From: Tethya wilhelma
Taxonomy: Eukaryota > Porifera > Demospongiae > Tethyida > Tethyidae
Reading direction: 5' to 3'
Assembly: GCA_964030475.1 (NCBI GenBank)
Contig: CAXIPT010000001.1
Coordinates: forward strand, 23,218,776 to 23,282,775
DNA: 64,000 nucleotides
Shown in pieces: positions 1 to 11,861 of the stretch (the stretch's first letter is position 1; every line of letters begins with the position of its first letter). The notes under the pieces were generated by a model that had not been told where the DNA came from, made no database searches, and saw only the letters and a list, made by a program, of their open reading frames with translations. The translations under genes were made by a program, and so were the position numbers.

Positions 1-1027
1 ATTTTAGTATTGGAGCTTATGTTACTATAGCACAGTAACTCACTAACAGTGAAACAATTGTTTATGGAGCAGTTCATTTGAGGTATCCATTGCAGCCCTG
101 TTGTCACATATAGTATCTTCTTTCCATTGTTAATGGGTGTTGCATCACTATGAACTAACAATGAACAAAGAACTATAACTTTGATCAATCCTTGGACACT
201 TTTGTAGCACATTTTGTCAAATTATGATCCTTCTAGACACACTACATAATTATGAAGTTGTAGTCTATTCTACTCTATGTGTATGTTTGTATGTTCTGCT
301 TTGTAATGTTTGTTACCAAAAACATTTTATTATTAAACACATTCACACTTTATAGGATAGATAATATATTCTGCTTTATCTTTCCAGTTCTTTTTCCCAA
401 CAGCTTTCAGTTCTCAACTTCAAACTTGCTACTGGTTCTCTTAGACAATCTAGTACAGCCATAAATTAGCTATCTGATTTGGCCAGTTGCCTCGCTCCCA
501 ACTCAAAGGGGAGAGACTGCACTCCCACTCAAACACTATATTAGGAGTACTAGGTGGCCCACTAGAAGCAGACTGCATTAATTATAACTTCATGTGTGTC
601 TGGCGTCTTCCTTGCATGCATGAACACTGTACATACATATAATTATAAACCAGACTGGGCAGTGAATGATTATCAAATCTCATGGCTATGATACTGCATA
701 CCATGCTTGTTTAGTGAACAACCAAGTTTGAGGAAAAGGTTTTAATGGTAAAATTTGATTTAATTTAATCATTCTGATATAGATAGCATGCAGGTTTGTT
801 AGATTTTGCAGACCAAATCACCAATTCATTCTGAAATGAAATCTTTATTAACGTTCTTATTATCATACTTAGTGTTTCAGTTTCTAGGTGGCATAATACA
901 TCTGAAATAATTATGTATTTTTATGTGTATATTATGGTTATGGTATGAATCCCTGTGTTGTATTTATTATATTTGATGTCTTAGAAGGTACTACCTATAA
1001 TAATTTAATAGCACTATAAGTTCAAGA
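1..1027. other. Intergenic, AT-rich; no intact gene
   Basis: AT-rich sequence downstream of the RTK stop codon. I see no intact coding region. The only recognisable element is a short plus-strand copy of the RTK 3' exon sequence around 490-600, listed separately. Confidence 0.5.
490..600 (+). pseudogene. Inverted remnant of an RTK C-terminal exon
   Basis: Positions 543-571 are identical over 29 bases to the reverse complement of 1087-1115, which lies in the last coding exon of the RTK on the opposite strand. In the matching frame this piece encodes the same GVLGGPLEA peptide as the RTK tail. The surrounding sequence is only loosely similar and no kinase motif precedes it, so this is a fragment of a paralogue or an inverted duplication, not a working exon. 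Confidence 0.4.
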
Positions 1028-4000
1028 TTAATGTCCTTGATCAGAGTTAATGTATTTGGACTGAATGTCTTCATACATTCCTTCTCCTGCTTCTAGTGGG
1101 CCACCTAGTACTCCTGCTAGTGTGTGAGTGGCAGCCTCCTCAGGAGGGATGCGTAGTACGATTGTGTCTGGTGCCAGTAGATCAAGAAGAAGTTCTTTGA
1201 ACAAAGGTCGTGATGACCACTTTGGATGCCTGAAATTAGCAAAACAGGATGATAATTCCTAGAAAAGTTTTAGCTTTCATAGTAGAATAGGATTAATTTG
1301 TGTGTGTCCAGTTCTCTGCTGTATAGTTGCACCTGAACTATAATATTATTTATTTCAATTTGACTGAACTCTTTATGTACTGATGTTAATAACTATATTA
1401 CAATTAGTACTTTCTTACCAGCAATCAACCATTAGTTCATAAATTAATTGGGGGCAGCCAGGTGGAGGGGGAAGCCTGAAACCTGATTCAATTTTTTGTA
1501 CTGCCTGTGTTTAATAATAATTATAATAAATTCTTCAATGCGTGACAATTGATACTTGCATGGATTACTATTTCTTACCTCCGTATTTGAATAATCTCTG
1601 AATGGTTTTTGTCCTAGGCTCCATATCTCATACATCAGGCACCCATAACTCCAAACATCACTGGCAGGGGAGTATTTCTTGTAATGGATAGCTTCAGGGG
1701 CAGTCCATTTCACAGGAATTTTTCCTCCTTGAGATACATAATAGTCTTGATTAGCCAGTTCTCTGGACATACCAAAATCTGAAATCTGTACACAATATGA
1801 ACAGAAAGCATTGCTCAACAGCATAATCATACTAATTACACAAGTAGTAAAAATTTCAAAAAAATAAGTAGTGTAGGAATGGGTAGTGCTGTAAAAAGTA
1901 TTGGAACAAGGAATGGTCTCAATTTCGGCACATGACTACTTCATTTTTTGTACCCAACTCTCATATGCTACTGTGTACCTACACTCTACATGCTTGTTAC
2001 TTTATCTAAATTAATCAACTTGAAGTGATTGCTTGCATTGAATCATGAGCCAAATGGCTGACAATTATCATTGAATGATGGAATTCAAATTTGCAATTGA
2101 CTCATGAAAATGAAGTAGTCATGTGCCAAAATTCAGACTTGCCTTGTTTCATTGCTTTTTACCGCACTGCCCATTCCTACACTTCTCATTTTTAAAAATT
2201 TTTATTATACTTGTAATAATTAAATTTACAATGAAAAAATTATGTCTGTATTCTATGTGCAGTTTTGCTAACTTTGATACATTGTTGTTTTAGTTTGATA
2301 CTTTCAATCTTTATTAGTTTTCATTTAGTTTTTATGATGTTAACTAATTTAGTTTAGTTTTAGTTATTTCCTGGTGGCCATTTTAGTATTAGTTTAGTTT
2401 TAGTTATTGCCGCAGACTGATATATGCTTCAGTTAGGTGTTGTGACACCCTCTTAGTTTGCTTTAAACATACCTTTATGTAGCTTGAAACATGTAGTTTA
2501 GATGATGTGTGTCGAATTAATAGTTCAAGGCTCAGTTTTTCAAGTGAATTAAGACTAATGATCAGAGATTAAATTTAGTTTAGATTTAGTTTTTTTGACA
2601 TCAAAAACTAAACTAATAGTTTAGTTTTAGTTATCAAAATACCTCAAACTAATAAGGGTTTTAGTTTTAGTTATAGTTAACTAAAACAACAATGCTTTGA
2701 TACTCTTGCTAGAGAAGCCACACTCTTGTATTCTGAGACTCAGCCTAGGTCATGATCATTTGTAAACTATCAAGGATTTCACTCTTTCTATCCATTTATA
2801 AACTTCATTTGCCACTCTGGACACATCATAAAGGTGTCCTTTGTAACAATCAGTGATTCCATGGTAAGATTTAATGTTTCATCTGCTAGATTTGCAACAT
2901 GGTCTGTCAGCAGTGGTGAGAGGAGAACCTATAATAGGAGAAGCTATGCTGATGCTCAATCATCAGTTCTTGTAAACAGTACTGACTCATATCGTCTATA
3001 TGAGTTAACTCTGAGTGGTTCCTCAAGGATACAGACATTGACTGGCTTCTCAAGGATAGAGTTTGAGGCTGATGATCTGTTTGGGATATGTCTGCCATCA
3101 CAGTACCATATACCTGTGCCAGGTCAAGGCCGTGACAATGACATCTTCTTAGATGCCTTCAACCCCCTACACCAGACTAGAGGGGGATATCATACGTACG
3201 GTAGTACATATAGTAGGAATGTCCCATAGGCACAACACAAAATGTTTATGATTATAAAAATCTAACAAAACAAAATAAGTCTTCAAACTTGCTCACAGTC
3301 TCTCACTGACAGATTACCAACTGCATGCAAGGCCTAAAACTCGCCAAAACTTTTCTCAGCACTCATAGAGAGCGCTAGTGGGAAGCCACAACAGTGCCAT
3401 TTTTGTTCTTCTAACTTACGTACGTACTTCCTAACTGACTTACTTGAAAAGCATTTCCAGAGAGCCAGAAAGTGTTGAGCCAACTTTGACAGCACAAAGT
3501 AACTCCTTTCATAGGTACTACATTCCTTGATACTCGTTTTCATCACAAATGAGCCTAAACAAAAACTAGAAAGCTTTGAAACTTAGAGTATAAATTCATG
3601 TACTTCAATGTAGCCATCTTCTTGTAGGTAGAGTTCAAAGGTCATCCACGTGGCATTTAACGCGCATGCGCATAAGCTGCTCTAGCAGCCAATGTAGCTG
3701 TTGCTCAGATAACTCAAGCTTTTTATAGGGACTAATCAGTCTCTGATAGTCTCGTCACTGTAGTGTTGAAAAAAGTGAATGAACAAGTAGTAAAAATTTC
3801 AAAAAAATTTCAAAAAAAATAATCAGTGTAGGAATGGGCAGTGCATTACAAAGTATTGGAACAAGGAATGGTCCCAATTTCGGCACATGACTACTTCATT
3901 TTTTGTGCCCAAGTCTTGGCTGCTATTAATCTAATCCTGCATGCTATACTTTATTCCACTTTTTAGCCAAGTGATAAGATTGGCAGGAATTTGAACCATG

Positions 4001-7000
4001 TGATAAAAATTAATGTGATACTGATAAGCTATTCAAGTACAGATCATTCTTTGAACCATTTACGACAATAATAGCTATGCATGAGGGATAAAAATGAAAA
4101 TAAAGTAGTGATGTGCAGAAATTGGGACCATTCCTTGTTCCAATACTTTTTAATGCACTGCCCATTTCTACACTGCTTATTTTTTTAAAAAATTTTTACT
4201 ACTTGTAACCAATATGAATGGATTACATTTGGTCGATCAAGAAACTCCAATGATAATGAGTTTCAGATACCACGGCACCATTTGACAACACACGTTAAAA
4301 TATTCCTCTTGTTTCAGTGGAAACTGGTAAGAATAATGACTATATAGCATGTGAGATGTCCATAATTGCAAGCCAATTCTAATTTTGTTGTTTCTCCATG
4401 ATTAATGTAATAGATCCCTCAGGTTGTGCTCATGACTTTTTAACTCATGATTCTTTGAACAAAATTTTAGAGGCTGATGAACTTGATGATGAACCTGAAG
4501 TCAGAAGTCTTAATGACAACTCTAATCATTATCTTTTCATTCCTGACATGACTTTCTCTCGGAGTGGTAGTCTAAAGAAGTGGACTTTTGCAGGGATACC
4601 TAATGTTTCACAAAATCTGCTGAATGCTTCTATTGAATTCCAAATTCTGAGAATGAGTGACAGTAACTACTATCTTATAAGTTGAACTAGGCTAAACTCT
4701 GACCCACAACCAACTGGATACTTGAATGTGTATGAGATAGAACTACCAGAGAGTCCCCCAGTGTATGTGGAGGAAGGTGATGTGGTCGGGATTTATCTTC
4801 CAAGAGAAAGTGAAAGTCATTTCACACTGGCTTATGTGGCGGACAGTGAGGGGTATCAGTTCAGAGAGGTTGATAATAGTACAGGAACTTTCACTGAATG
4901 TACCCTGGGCCTGGAAGACCGCAACTGTAGAGAAAGACCTTTAGTGATTACTGAGGTCTTAGGTATTTTAATATAATCGATTATAATTATTAATTAAAAA
5001 ACATGGTAATTATACCATGTCATGGTAATCATACCATGTCATAACAACTTTGTATTAATTTTTATTGTACATGTCTTAATTGGTGTAATGCAGTTTCACA
5101 GCCTGTTACCACAGACAGTATCATGATATCTTCAGATGGAAGTAATGAAGGAACACCATTACAACCCACTACCTTAAGCTTTATGCCGTCTACAAAAAGC
5201 AGCAATGGAAACACAACACAAGGCAGTGATAGAGTGGAAAAGACAACACATGTCTCTACTTCAGAAGCAAGCAATGAAAGGAAAACATCACAATCTACTA
5301 CAGTAATCACAAAGTCTACAGACAGTGGTGATGGTGGAATAGCAACCCAGTCCACTACTTCAATGTCTACAGAAAGTGGTTATGAAGAAACAACAGAAAG
5401 CAGTCACTCTGATAAAGATCTGACATCGCAATCAACTACTATAACCTCTAAGTCTACAGACAGTGGTGATAGTGGTAAAGCAACACAATCCACTACCGAA
5501 AACAGTTTTGAAGCAGTGGAAGGTAGTGGGTCACAGACAGCCACTGTAGCAGCTGTTGTGTCTCTTGTAGTACTTCTGGTAGTAGGCATTTCAGTTGTCA
5601 TGGCGATCATTATTGTGATCTACTGGAAGAGAAAGACTGTCAAGAAGGCCAATGTTAATGTGGATACAACTCACGACAATCCAACATACGGAATTCCAGG
5701 TATCTGTTTGTTTACACACCTACATTGGTTCCTTAATTACTCCACTAATAACTACCGTATAGCGGGAAATTTTTGGGAGTGTAAATTTTTGTGAAAAGCC
5801 TTGACAGCGCTTCAGAAGAAAATATTCATGGTTTTAATTTTCGTGACTCATTGAATCAAGTATCTCCAACTTACAGTGCTTAAAGGTCTTGTTTGTTACA
5901 GTTTATCTGGTGTGGTATACATGTAGAAAACTATTCTAGCTAGATACTATAGCTATTTAGACTGCAAACTTCTTCAAAGGAGAGGCAAGAGACAGAGAAC
6001 TGAAGTCTTTGACAACATGCGCGTGGCCAGTATTGTGACCTTTGACCTCAGAAAAATTTTTTGTGGGAGGGAAAATTTCGTGACTCAGGGGTTAATCATA
6101 AAAATAACGAAAATTTGCACNACCCCACGGAAATTTCCCGCTATACAGTATATGAATCAACAAATACAGGTATCATTTATTTCCGCATCCAATCACTTGT
6201 CTTTCATGTGTGTGGTATGCTCCATGTGGTTTATTGAGCAAAGACAGTTTCAAATTGCTCAAGTTTCAATAGAAACTTCATCTGACTTCATAGTTACTTT
6301 TTTTTGTATGACAGGCACTAAACAATCTTCAATCAACATATGCTGGGTTTGGATTTGTCAATTCAGACAATGTTTTCAAGGTATATGTTTTATTATGAGT
6401 TTTAGCTACCATAAATCCGGAAATTTGTGTGTTACTATATTCAAGTTTTATTTTTCTACGTCGTTTATTTTTCGCGGTGTAGTGAAAGAAATATATGTAG
6501 GAACGGTCGTTAATATTGTTTACTTTTCTTTCGCATTTCAGTTTTTGCGATAACCTCGAACCACAAAATTTAAACGACAGCAAAATTTTCCACATTTACA
6601 GTATAAGCTAGTTAGCTTAGTTACCTGCTTTGTGTGTGTTTGAATGTATCATGCAGGTATGTGACGAGCCCCACCCTCTGCTCATCAAAGAAATGTTAAC
6701 CCATTGTGTCCAAGGCAGTATCGACGATGCTTTCCACATTCTCAAATCATTGTGGGACAAAGGTTACTCCTCCCATGACATCATCACTAATATATTCCGT
6801 GTCTGCAAGAACCACCAGATGCCAGAGTACCTCAAGCTAGAGTTTATCAAGGTGAAGGAGATATGCATGGTACAGTGTCCTTAGCTTTAGCTCTCTACAC
6901 TACCGTATATAGGACTGATCGGGAAATTTTCACTGCTAAAAATTTTTCCACCACAAGCAAAAATTTAAAATACGTGCCAATCNCATGACTACTTCATTTT

Positions 7001-10000
7001 CAATTTTGATCCCTCATAGCTATAATTGTTATAAAGTTAAATGCTTTTAAAGAGTGATCTGTACTTGAATATCAGATTTTATCACGTTAAATGTAATGGT
7101 TCAAATTTTTGCCATCCTGCTAAAAAGTTGGATAAAGTATAGCTGGTAGGATTACATTACTGGCCCAGACCTGGGTACAAAAAATGAAGTAGTCATGTGC
7201 CGAAATTGAGACCATTCCTTGTTCCAATACTTTTTACAGCACTACCCATTCCTACACTACTTATTTTTTTGAAATTTTTACTACTTGTTCATTCACTTTT
7301 TTCAACACTACAGTACAGTGTGGAGACAATCACAGACTGGTTAGTCCCTACAAAAAGCTTGAGTTATCTGAGTAGCAGCTATATTGTCTGCAAGAGCAGC
7401 TAATGCGCATGCGCATTAAATGCCACGTGGATAAATGACCTTTGGACTCTACCTAAAAGATGGCTACATTGAAGTACATGAATTTATACTCTAAGTTTCA
7501 AAGCTCTCTAGTTTTTGTTTAGGCTTATTTGTGTTGAAAACGGGTATAAAGGAATGTAGTACCTATGAAAAGAACTTACTTTGTGCTATCAAAGTTGGCT
7601 CGACACATTCTGGTTCTCTGGAAATGCTTTTCAAGTAAGTCAGTTAGGAAGTAAGTAGAAGAACAAAAATGGCACTCTTGTGGCTTCCCACTAGCGCTCT
7701 CTACGAGCGCTGAGGAAAGTTTTTGTAAGTGTTAGGCCTTGCATGCAGTTGGTAATCTGTCAGTGAGAGCCTCTGACTAACTTTGAAGGTTTAAATTTGT
7801 TTGACTAAATTTTTATAGTGACCAACATTTTGTATTGTGTCTATGGGACAGTTGGCCCATTCCTACTATACGTACTACCGTACGTATGATAACTGCATGC
7901 TAAATTAGTACCTTCAGGATGTTATCCTCAGCCACTAGAATGTTACGAGCAGCAATATCTCGATGGACAAAATTTTTGCTAGCAAGATATTGCATTCCAA
8001 ATGCAACTTGTCGGCAGTATCCCAGAAGAGATCTATTTGTTTTGGGTGGCACAAGCTCTCCAGGACTAAAATGTTGTGGATTGTGTTTGCAAGTACAGTC
8101 AATAGTGATTATACTGTATTAATGAGCGACAACTATTTTGTGCTTACTCTGGGACCATAGAAACCAACAAACTTTCCAGATCTCCTTTAGCAGCCAATTC
8201 CATCACTATCATAAACTATAAAATGAACATAAAGGAATGTAATTTTCATTAGTTAATAGTACATGCATCTATTGCTAGACATTTTTAATTGCTGGTTCAA
8301 GTTTATGCCATTGTAAAATTTCCTGACCTAAACAAATCAGTCCTGGACAGGAATATACATGTATATAAAAGTCTGTTAGTCGATATGAAAACAAAAATAC
8401 TTGACCCTGTGAAAAATTTCCTTACTACATTATTCTAATTAACATTAAGTCTAAAATTAATAGCAAAGAATACTGAATAACAGTTGTGGAGTTTAGATAA
8501 TTATGATTATTTGAATTTTATGATAATATAGCTAATGGACATCTGCCAAGTTGTTATGGTTTGACAGGATTTTAGTGTAAAGGGTTTACCTTCTCCTTCT
8601 TGTTGACCACTCCCAATAGTCGAATTACATTAGGGTGAAGAAACTGCCCCATGATGGCCGCTTCTTGTAATAGCTTTACTCTGTACAGCTTTGTTTGTTT
8701 TGCTCTTGATGAGAGTAGACTCTTGATGGCAACATCAACAGGACCATAGGGATAAGAGTTCCAAATGCCCTGACTTACACTGCCAAACTGCCCTGATCCC
8801 AAGTGCTTTTCAATTCTGTATTAAATCAGTTTAAGATCACTAGCTAAGAAACTGTTATCTATGTCCAGTAAACATCTTAAGTATATTAAGGGATGACTGT
8901 CTACATTAAGTCAGATCGAACAATGAATGCTCATGTTTCCTCCAAACAATTTGCTTTATCTTTAGATTTGAAAAATGATTCTATAATTATTATCCATTGT
9001 CCATAACCATGTCTTACTTCACATCTTTAGGGAGTATCTCTTTCATTCTATGCTTGTTAACCTGGGCATACAGTGATACTTCATCACTTGCTGGTTCTTC
9101 AAACATTTCAACTTCTTCACTTTTGTCATCATTGTTGCTTGCAGCCACCTTTAAAGAAAATTATTTTGGTACTAGTTTACTCAGGAAATATTGGAGTCTA
9201 AGCAGTTAAGTTAATCTCTAATTAAATTGTAACTTACTGATTCCAGTGTCTTATAGTAATGGTCACAAAGAGTTGAGTATTCTGACGACTGAAAATTCTC
9301 ATCAATAGAACTCTAGGTGCAAATGTAACCATGGCAAAAATTATTAGACTAAGTGCTGTTTAGTACCAAAGGGAAGCAGTCATACTTTTGCAATCTCCAG
9401 GCATCTTTCTGATCGGTTTATTTGTCGGGTTGTGCTGTAAACCCCTGCTGAATCTGATTCTAGTTCATAGTGATTTAGAATACCAGTGTAGCTGTCTTCT
9501 AGTAGTTGGTAAGGGTCTTCCTGAGTCTTACATACTCCAGCTGAACTAGTTTGATTGGTGTCATATCTGTGGCAATTGTTATCACTTGGCCTGATTTCAT
9601 CATTTTCTGATTCAGTAATGAGTTTACGTTTGATTGTTGGCTTTGGGCATTCATAGGCCATCGGAGCACTTGACTCTTGTGGTTCATTAGCAACCATAAT
9701 GAAATGATCTATAAAAAATGAGAATAGTAATAATAATTATATATACAACAAAACATTTGGTCAGTACATGTGCTTATGTAGTGATTAATATTCAGAGATC
9801 TTTTTTACTTACTCAATCCAATTTCATGTTCACTCTTCCTTTGTTGCTGTTTAATCTTCTGGTGTCGCCTGTATCGTGTAACTGCTGCACATATCATTAC
9901 TCCTACCAGTGTCAAGAGTACTATTGCTGTGCAGGTCAGAGCTACAATGATGGTCAGTTGTGTCCTAGTTAGGCCATCACTATCATCATTCACTGACTGA

Positions 10001-11341
10001 TCACCACCATCAATGTCACTCTCTTGTGGAGTAGTTGTCTCTACAGTTGTTGATTTCTCTTGTGGATTTGTTATCTCTACAGTTGTTGATTGAACATGTG
10101 ACACTGTCTCTTCAGAATATGGAGTTGAAACCTGTGTAGCTGTGAGCATAGTTGTTTCCAACTGCGTAGTGTGGGTCACTTCAGTTGTAGATAGTGATTC
10201 ACTTTGTTCTGTGTGTCATACATGCAATCATAATAGTAGAAATTATGCATGAAATACTAACCATTTCTCCATGCATGTGAATAACTATGTATAAAGAATA
10301 ACATATTGATGTATTTGTAACGGGTCAACAACTTTCGTGATATTGTGCAAAAATTATTGTACAGTGTATGCAAACATAATTATGATGTATATTTGTAATT
10401 GGTCAACAGAGGGGTAGGAGCATGTTGAAAAGTAGGGGGGCAAGCTCTCAAGGGAGAAAAGACTGCCTTCATAATGTGCCTGACTCAAACTGGATATATG
10501 CACTAGGCTGAGTTCAATAGCCCCCTCCTTCTCCTACCCCTCTGGTCAATAACTTTCATGATATTGTGCAAAAATCATTGTACAGTGTATGCAATTGTTT
10601 CACTGCAAAAGTTTCAAAGATTTTGGATACAGAATCATAAACCAGTGCATCTTACCATACTCCACGTATGCATGTAAAGAGTATCCTGTTACCGTTTCAA
10701 AGCAACTCTGTGGAACTGAGTCTGGCTGATAAACTGCCTGGCATATAGTCCTTTCCCAGTGGATGTACTCTGAGCTGTTTCCAGTTATCCCAATAATATC
10801 CAGGGCACTTGGTAGTTTAGCATAGCCTTGATCGCTGTCTGCCTCAATGTATACTCCAATATATTCCCCTTGCAATACATCAAACTGCTGGTCCACTGAC
10901 ATACAAGTGTATTGTGAGGCAATATCCTCAGCCCTGATGTCAACTCTCAGATAGCTTTCAGTCCGTAGTATGTGTCTTGTTAGAATGACTTCAACTCCGG
11001 TAAAATACACTCCCAACTCAAAGGAATAGGATGAGCTTCCTCCTGGTGGAGGGTAATAGCAGAAGTGCCATCTAGTGATTCTACCATCACATGGAATAGG
11101 ATACTGGTGGTTGATGAAGAGACCTCCCAATGTGTAGGTTGTATGGCTATGCTCTTGAAGTGAATCTACCAGGTTGCATGTTTGCCCTTTTGTGACAGAT
11201 ACTAAAATACCTGACAGAAAGGATCAGAAATGCTAACCAACATATCCACGCTACAGTACATTGATGATTGACAGTATCATACATACATGCATACATAATT
11301 AATTTTATCCTACCTTGAAATAATATCCACAAGAATATCAT
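1028..11341 (-). CDS. Receptor tyrosine kinase, 12 coding exons, 816 aa
   Basis: Single-pass receptor tyrosine kinase of the plasma membrane. Exons in transcript order: 11341-11314, 11210-10656, 10208-9813, 9708-9386, 9312-9238, 9148-9018, 8815-8590, 8215-8148, 8065-7912, 1785-1579, 1504-1419, 1229-1028. All introns are GT-AG and the total is 2451 nt with no frame break. Exon 1 encodes a signal peptide start (MIFLWILFQ). Exon 2 is a beta-rich ectodomain of a type I cannot name, exon 3 a Ser/Thr-rich stalk and a membrane helix (about residues 279-304). Exons 4-6 are a juxtamembrane region with several tyrosines. The kinase runs from about residue 504: glycine loop [12 protein letters not shown] lysine, HRDIAARN catalytic loop, DFGMSRE, a DYY activation-loop site and WTAPEA. 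The short tail ends after YINSDQGH. Intron 9 is 6.1 kb and holds plus-strand material. The ectodomain resembles that of the broken neighbour at 2834-5699, so both belong to one receptor family. The ligand is unknown. Confidence 0.9.
1840..2214. repeat. MITE family A, full copy
   Basis: Starts ACAAGTAGTAAAAATTTC and ends with its inverted counterpart ending TACTTGT. Each arm is about 120 bases and contains the conserved strings GTGTAGGAATGGGNAGTGC and TTTCGGCACATGACTACTTC. The arms flank a short non-conserved centre. It lies in RTK intron 9. Copies of the same family recur through the window. Confidence 0.85.
2285..2695. repeat. TTTAGTTTTAGTTA-rich repeat block
   Basis: Repeated TTTAGTTTTAGTTA motifs occur at both margins in direct and inverted (AACTAAAACTAA) forms around a less repetitive core. 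This looks like a degenerate inverted-repeat element. No coding content was seen. Confidence 0.45.
3188..3782 (+). repeat. Repeat family B, about 0.6 kb, joined to a family A MITE
   Basis: Begins ATCATACGTACGGTAGTAC and runs directly into a family A element. An inverted copy of the same B+A arrangement occurs at 6984-7890. Partial copies occur at 56938-57420, 57829-57958, 59778-59848 and 62958-63260. Inserted into an exon of the nested receptor-like gene. Confidence 0.8.
3783..4206. repeat. MITE family A, full copy
   Basis: Both arms are present (ACAAGTAGTAAAAATTTC at the left, TTTACTACTTGT at the right) around a short centre. It is contiguous with the family B block on its left; together they form an insertion of about 1.02 kb that splits a receptor exon. 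Confidence 0.85.
5753..6152. repeat. MITE with TATAGCGGGAAATTT terminal inverted repeats
   Basis: Left end CCGTATAGCGGGAAATTT, right end AAATTTCCCGCTATACAG, i.e. near-perfect terminal inverted repeats. A shorter relative is at 36837-37031. A single N at 6121 lies inside the right part of this element, so the copy may be a join between two contigs. Confidence 0.75.
6315..6851 (+). pseudogene. RFC2: Two isolated exons of replication factor C subunit 2
   Basis: Exon 6315-6380 (22 codons; includes QSTYAGFGF and NVFK) and exon 6657-6851 (65 codons; begins [13 protein letters not shown], ends EYLKLEFIK). They are joined by a GT-AG intron in phase 0 and match the C-terminal part of the RFC2 clamp-loader subunit very closely. 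That protein loads PCNA onto DNA together with the other RFC subunits. The final exon and all upstream exons (including the ATPase motifs) are absent from the window. Both exons are undamaged. The segment is bracketed by single Ns at 6121 and 6983, each inside a repeat, so a misplaced contig is at least as likely as a truncated duplicate. Confidence 0.85.
6984..7288. repeat. MITE family A, truncated on the left at an N
   Basis: The right arm is complete (ends TTTACTACTTGT) and part of the left arm is present, starting right after the N at 6983 with CATGACTACTTCATTTTC. Followed directly by an inverted family B block. Confidence 0.8.
7289..7890 (-). repeat. Repeat family B, inverted copy
   Basis: Reverse-complement copy of 3188-3782 ending GTACTACCGTACGTATGAT. 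It stops about 20 bases short of the RTK exon 9 donor. With 3188-4206 it forms a pair of large inverted repeats inside RTK intron 9. Confidence 0.8.
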
Positions 11342-11861
11342 TATGCAAGTCTATTCAATGGTATCTTCTATTGTGCCTTTAGGTCCTTTTATAATCAGCT
11401 ATAGGTTAGAATGCTTGCTGGTTTATAATTAAGTAGCTATAGGTGGTAATTTCTACTGATGTTCTGTTTTACAGGTTAACACTTGGTCTTCTTGAATGTA
11501 AAAAATTTACTACCAATTGTCACAATTGACGATGAATTTTGGCCTCTGATTCTTATAGACTCCAAACGACAAAGTTTGTATTCGGCCAATTATCTCTGTT
11601 TTGGCTGCCAGAGGTTCACATAGACTTTGCTCAGTTTTTTGTTGACAATATTATCATACCACGCACCAAAACATTACAAGTTGTTGAAATGGTCTTGATA
11701 CCAGAACATGACATTGTTGTATTATTTTATACAATAAATATTATAAATATTGATCAATACAGAAATGATCCAACTAAAAGAATGGCCAGACCCAAGGACA
11801 AAGACTGGCTATGAACTATAATATACGTGTACTTTGCTGTGAGACTGTTACATATACACTG

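Larger units (their letters stand above)
2834..5699 (+). pseudogene. Disrupted receptor-like gene nested in RTK intron 9
   Basis: Plus-strand pieces of a type I membrane receptor related to the RTK ectodomain. Piece 1 (about 2834-3190) and piece 2 (4207-4336) look like one exon split by an inserted composite repeat at 3188-4206. Piece 3 (from about 4410 to 4970) encodes a second ectodomain repeat, but an in-frame TGA at 4683-4685 interrupts it; clear homology to RTK exon 2 continues on both sides in the same frame. Piece 4 (about 5094-5699, splice acceptor just upstream) encodes a Ser/Thr-rich stalk, a strong membrane helix and a short cytoplasmic segment with an NPTY motif. No kinase exons follow on this strand. 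The insertion plus stop codon argue for a pseudogene. A polymorphic null allele or an assembly error remains possible. Confidence 0.65.

Noticed and set aside
4683..4685. In-frame TGA as a selenocysteine or readthrough codon
   Set aside because: No selenocysteine-type hairpin was noticed downstream, the domain is not redox-related, and the same gene has a repeat insertion. A disabling mutation is simpler.
11539..11814. 91-aa plus-strand open frame
   Set aside because: No recognisable motif, no splice partners, lies between two minus-strand genes. Probably chance.
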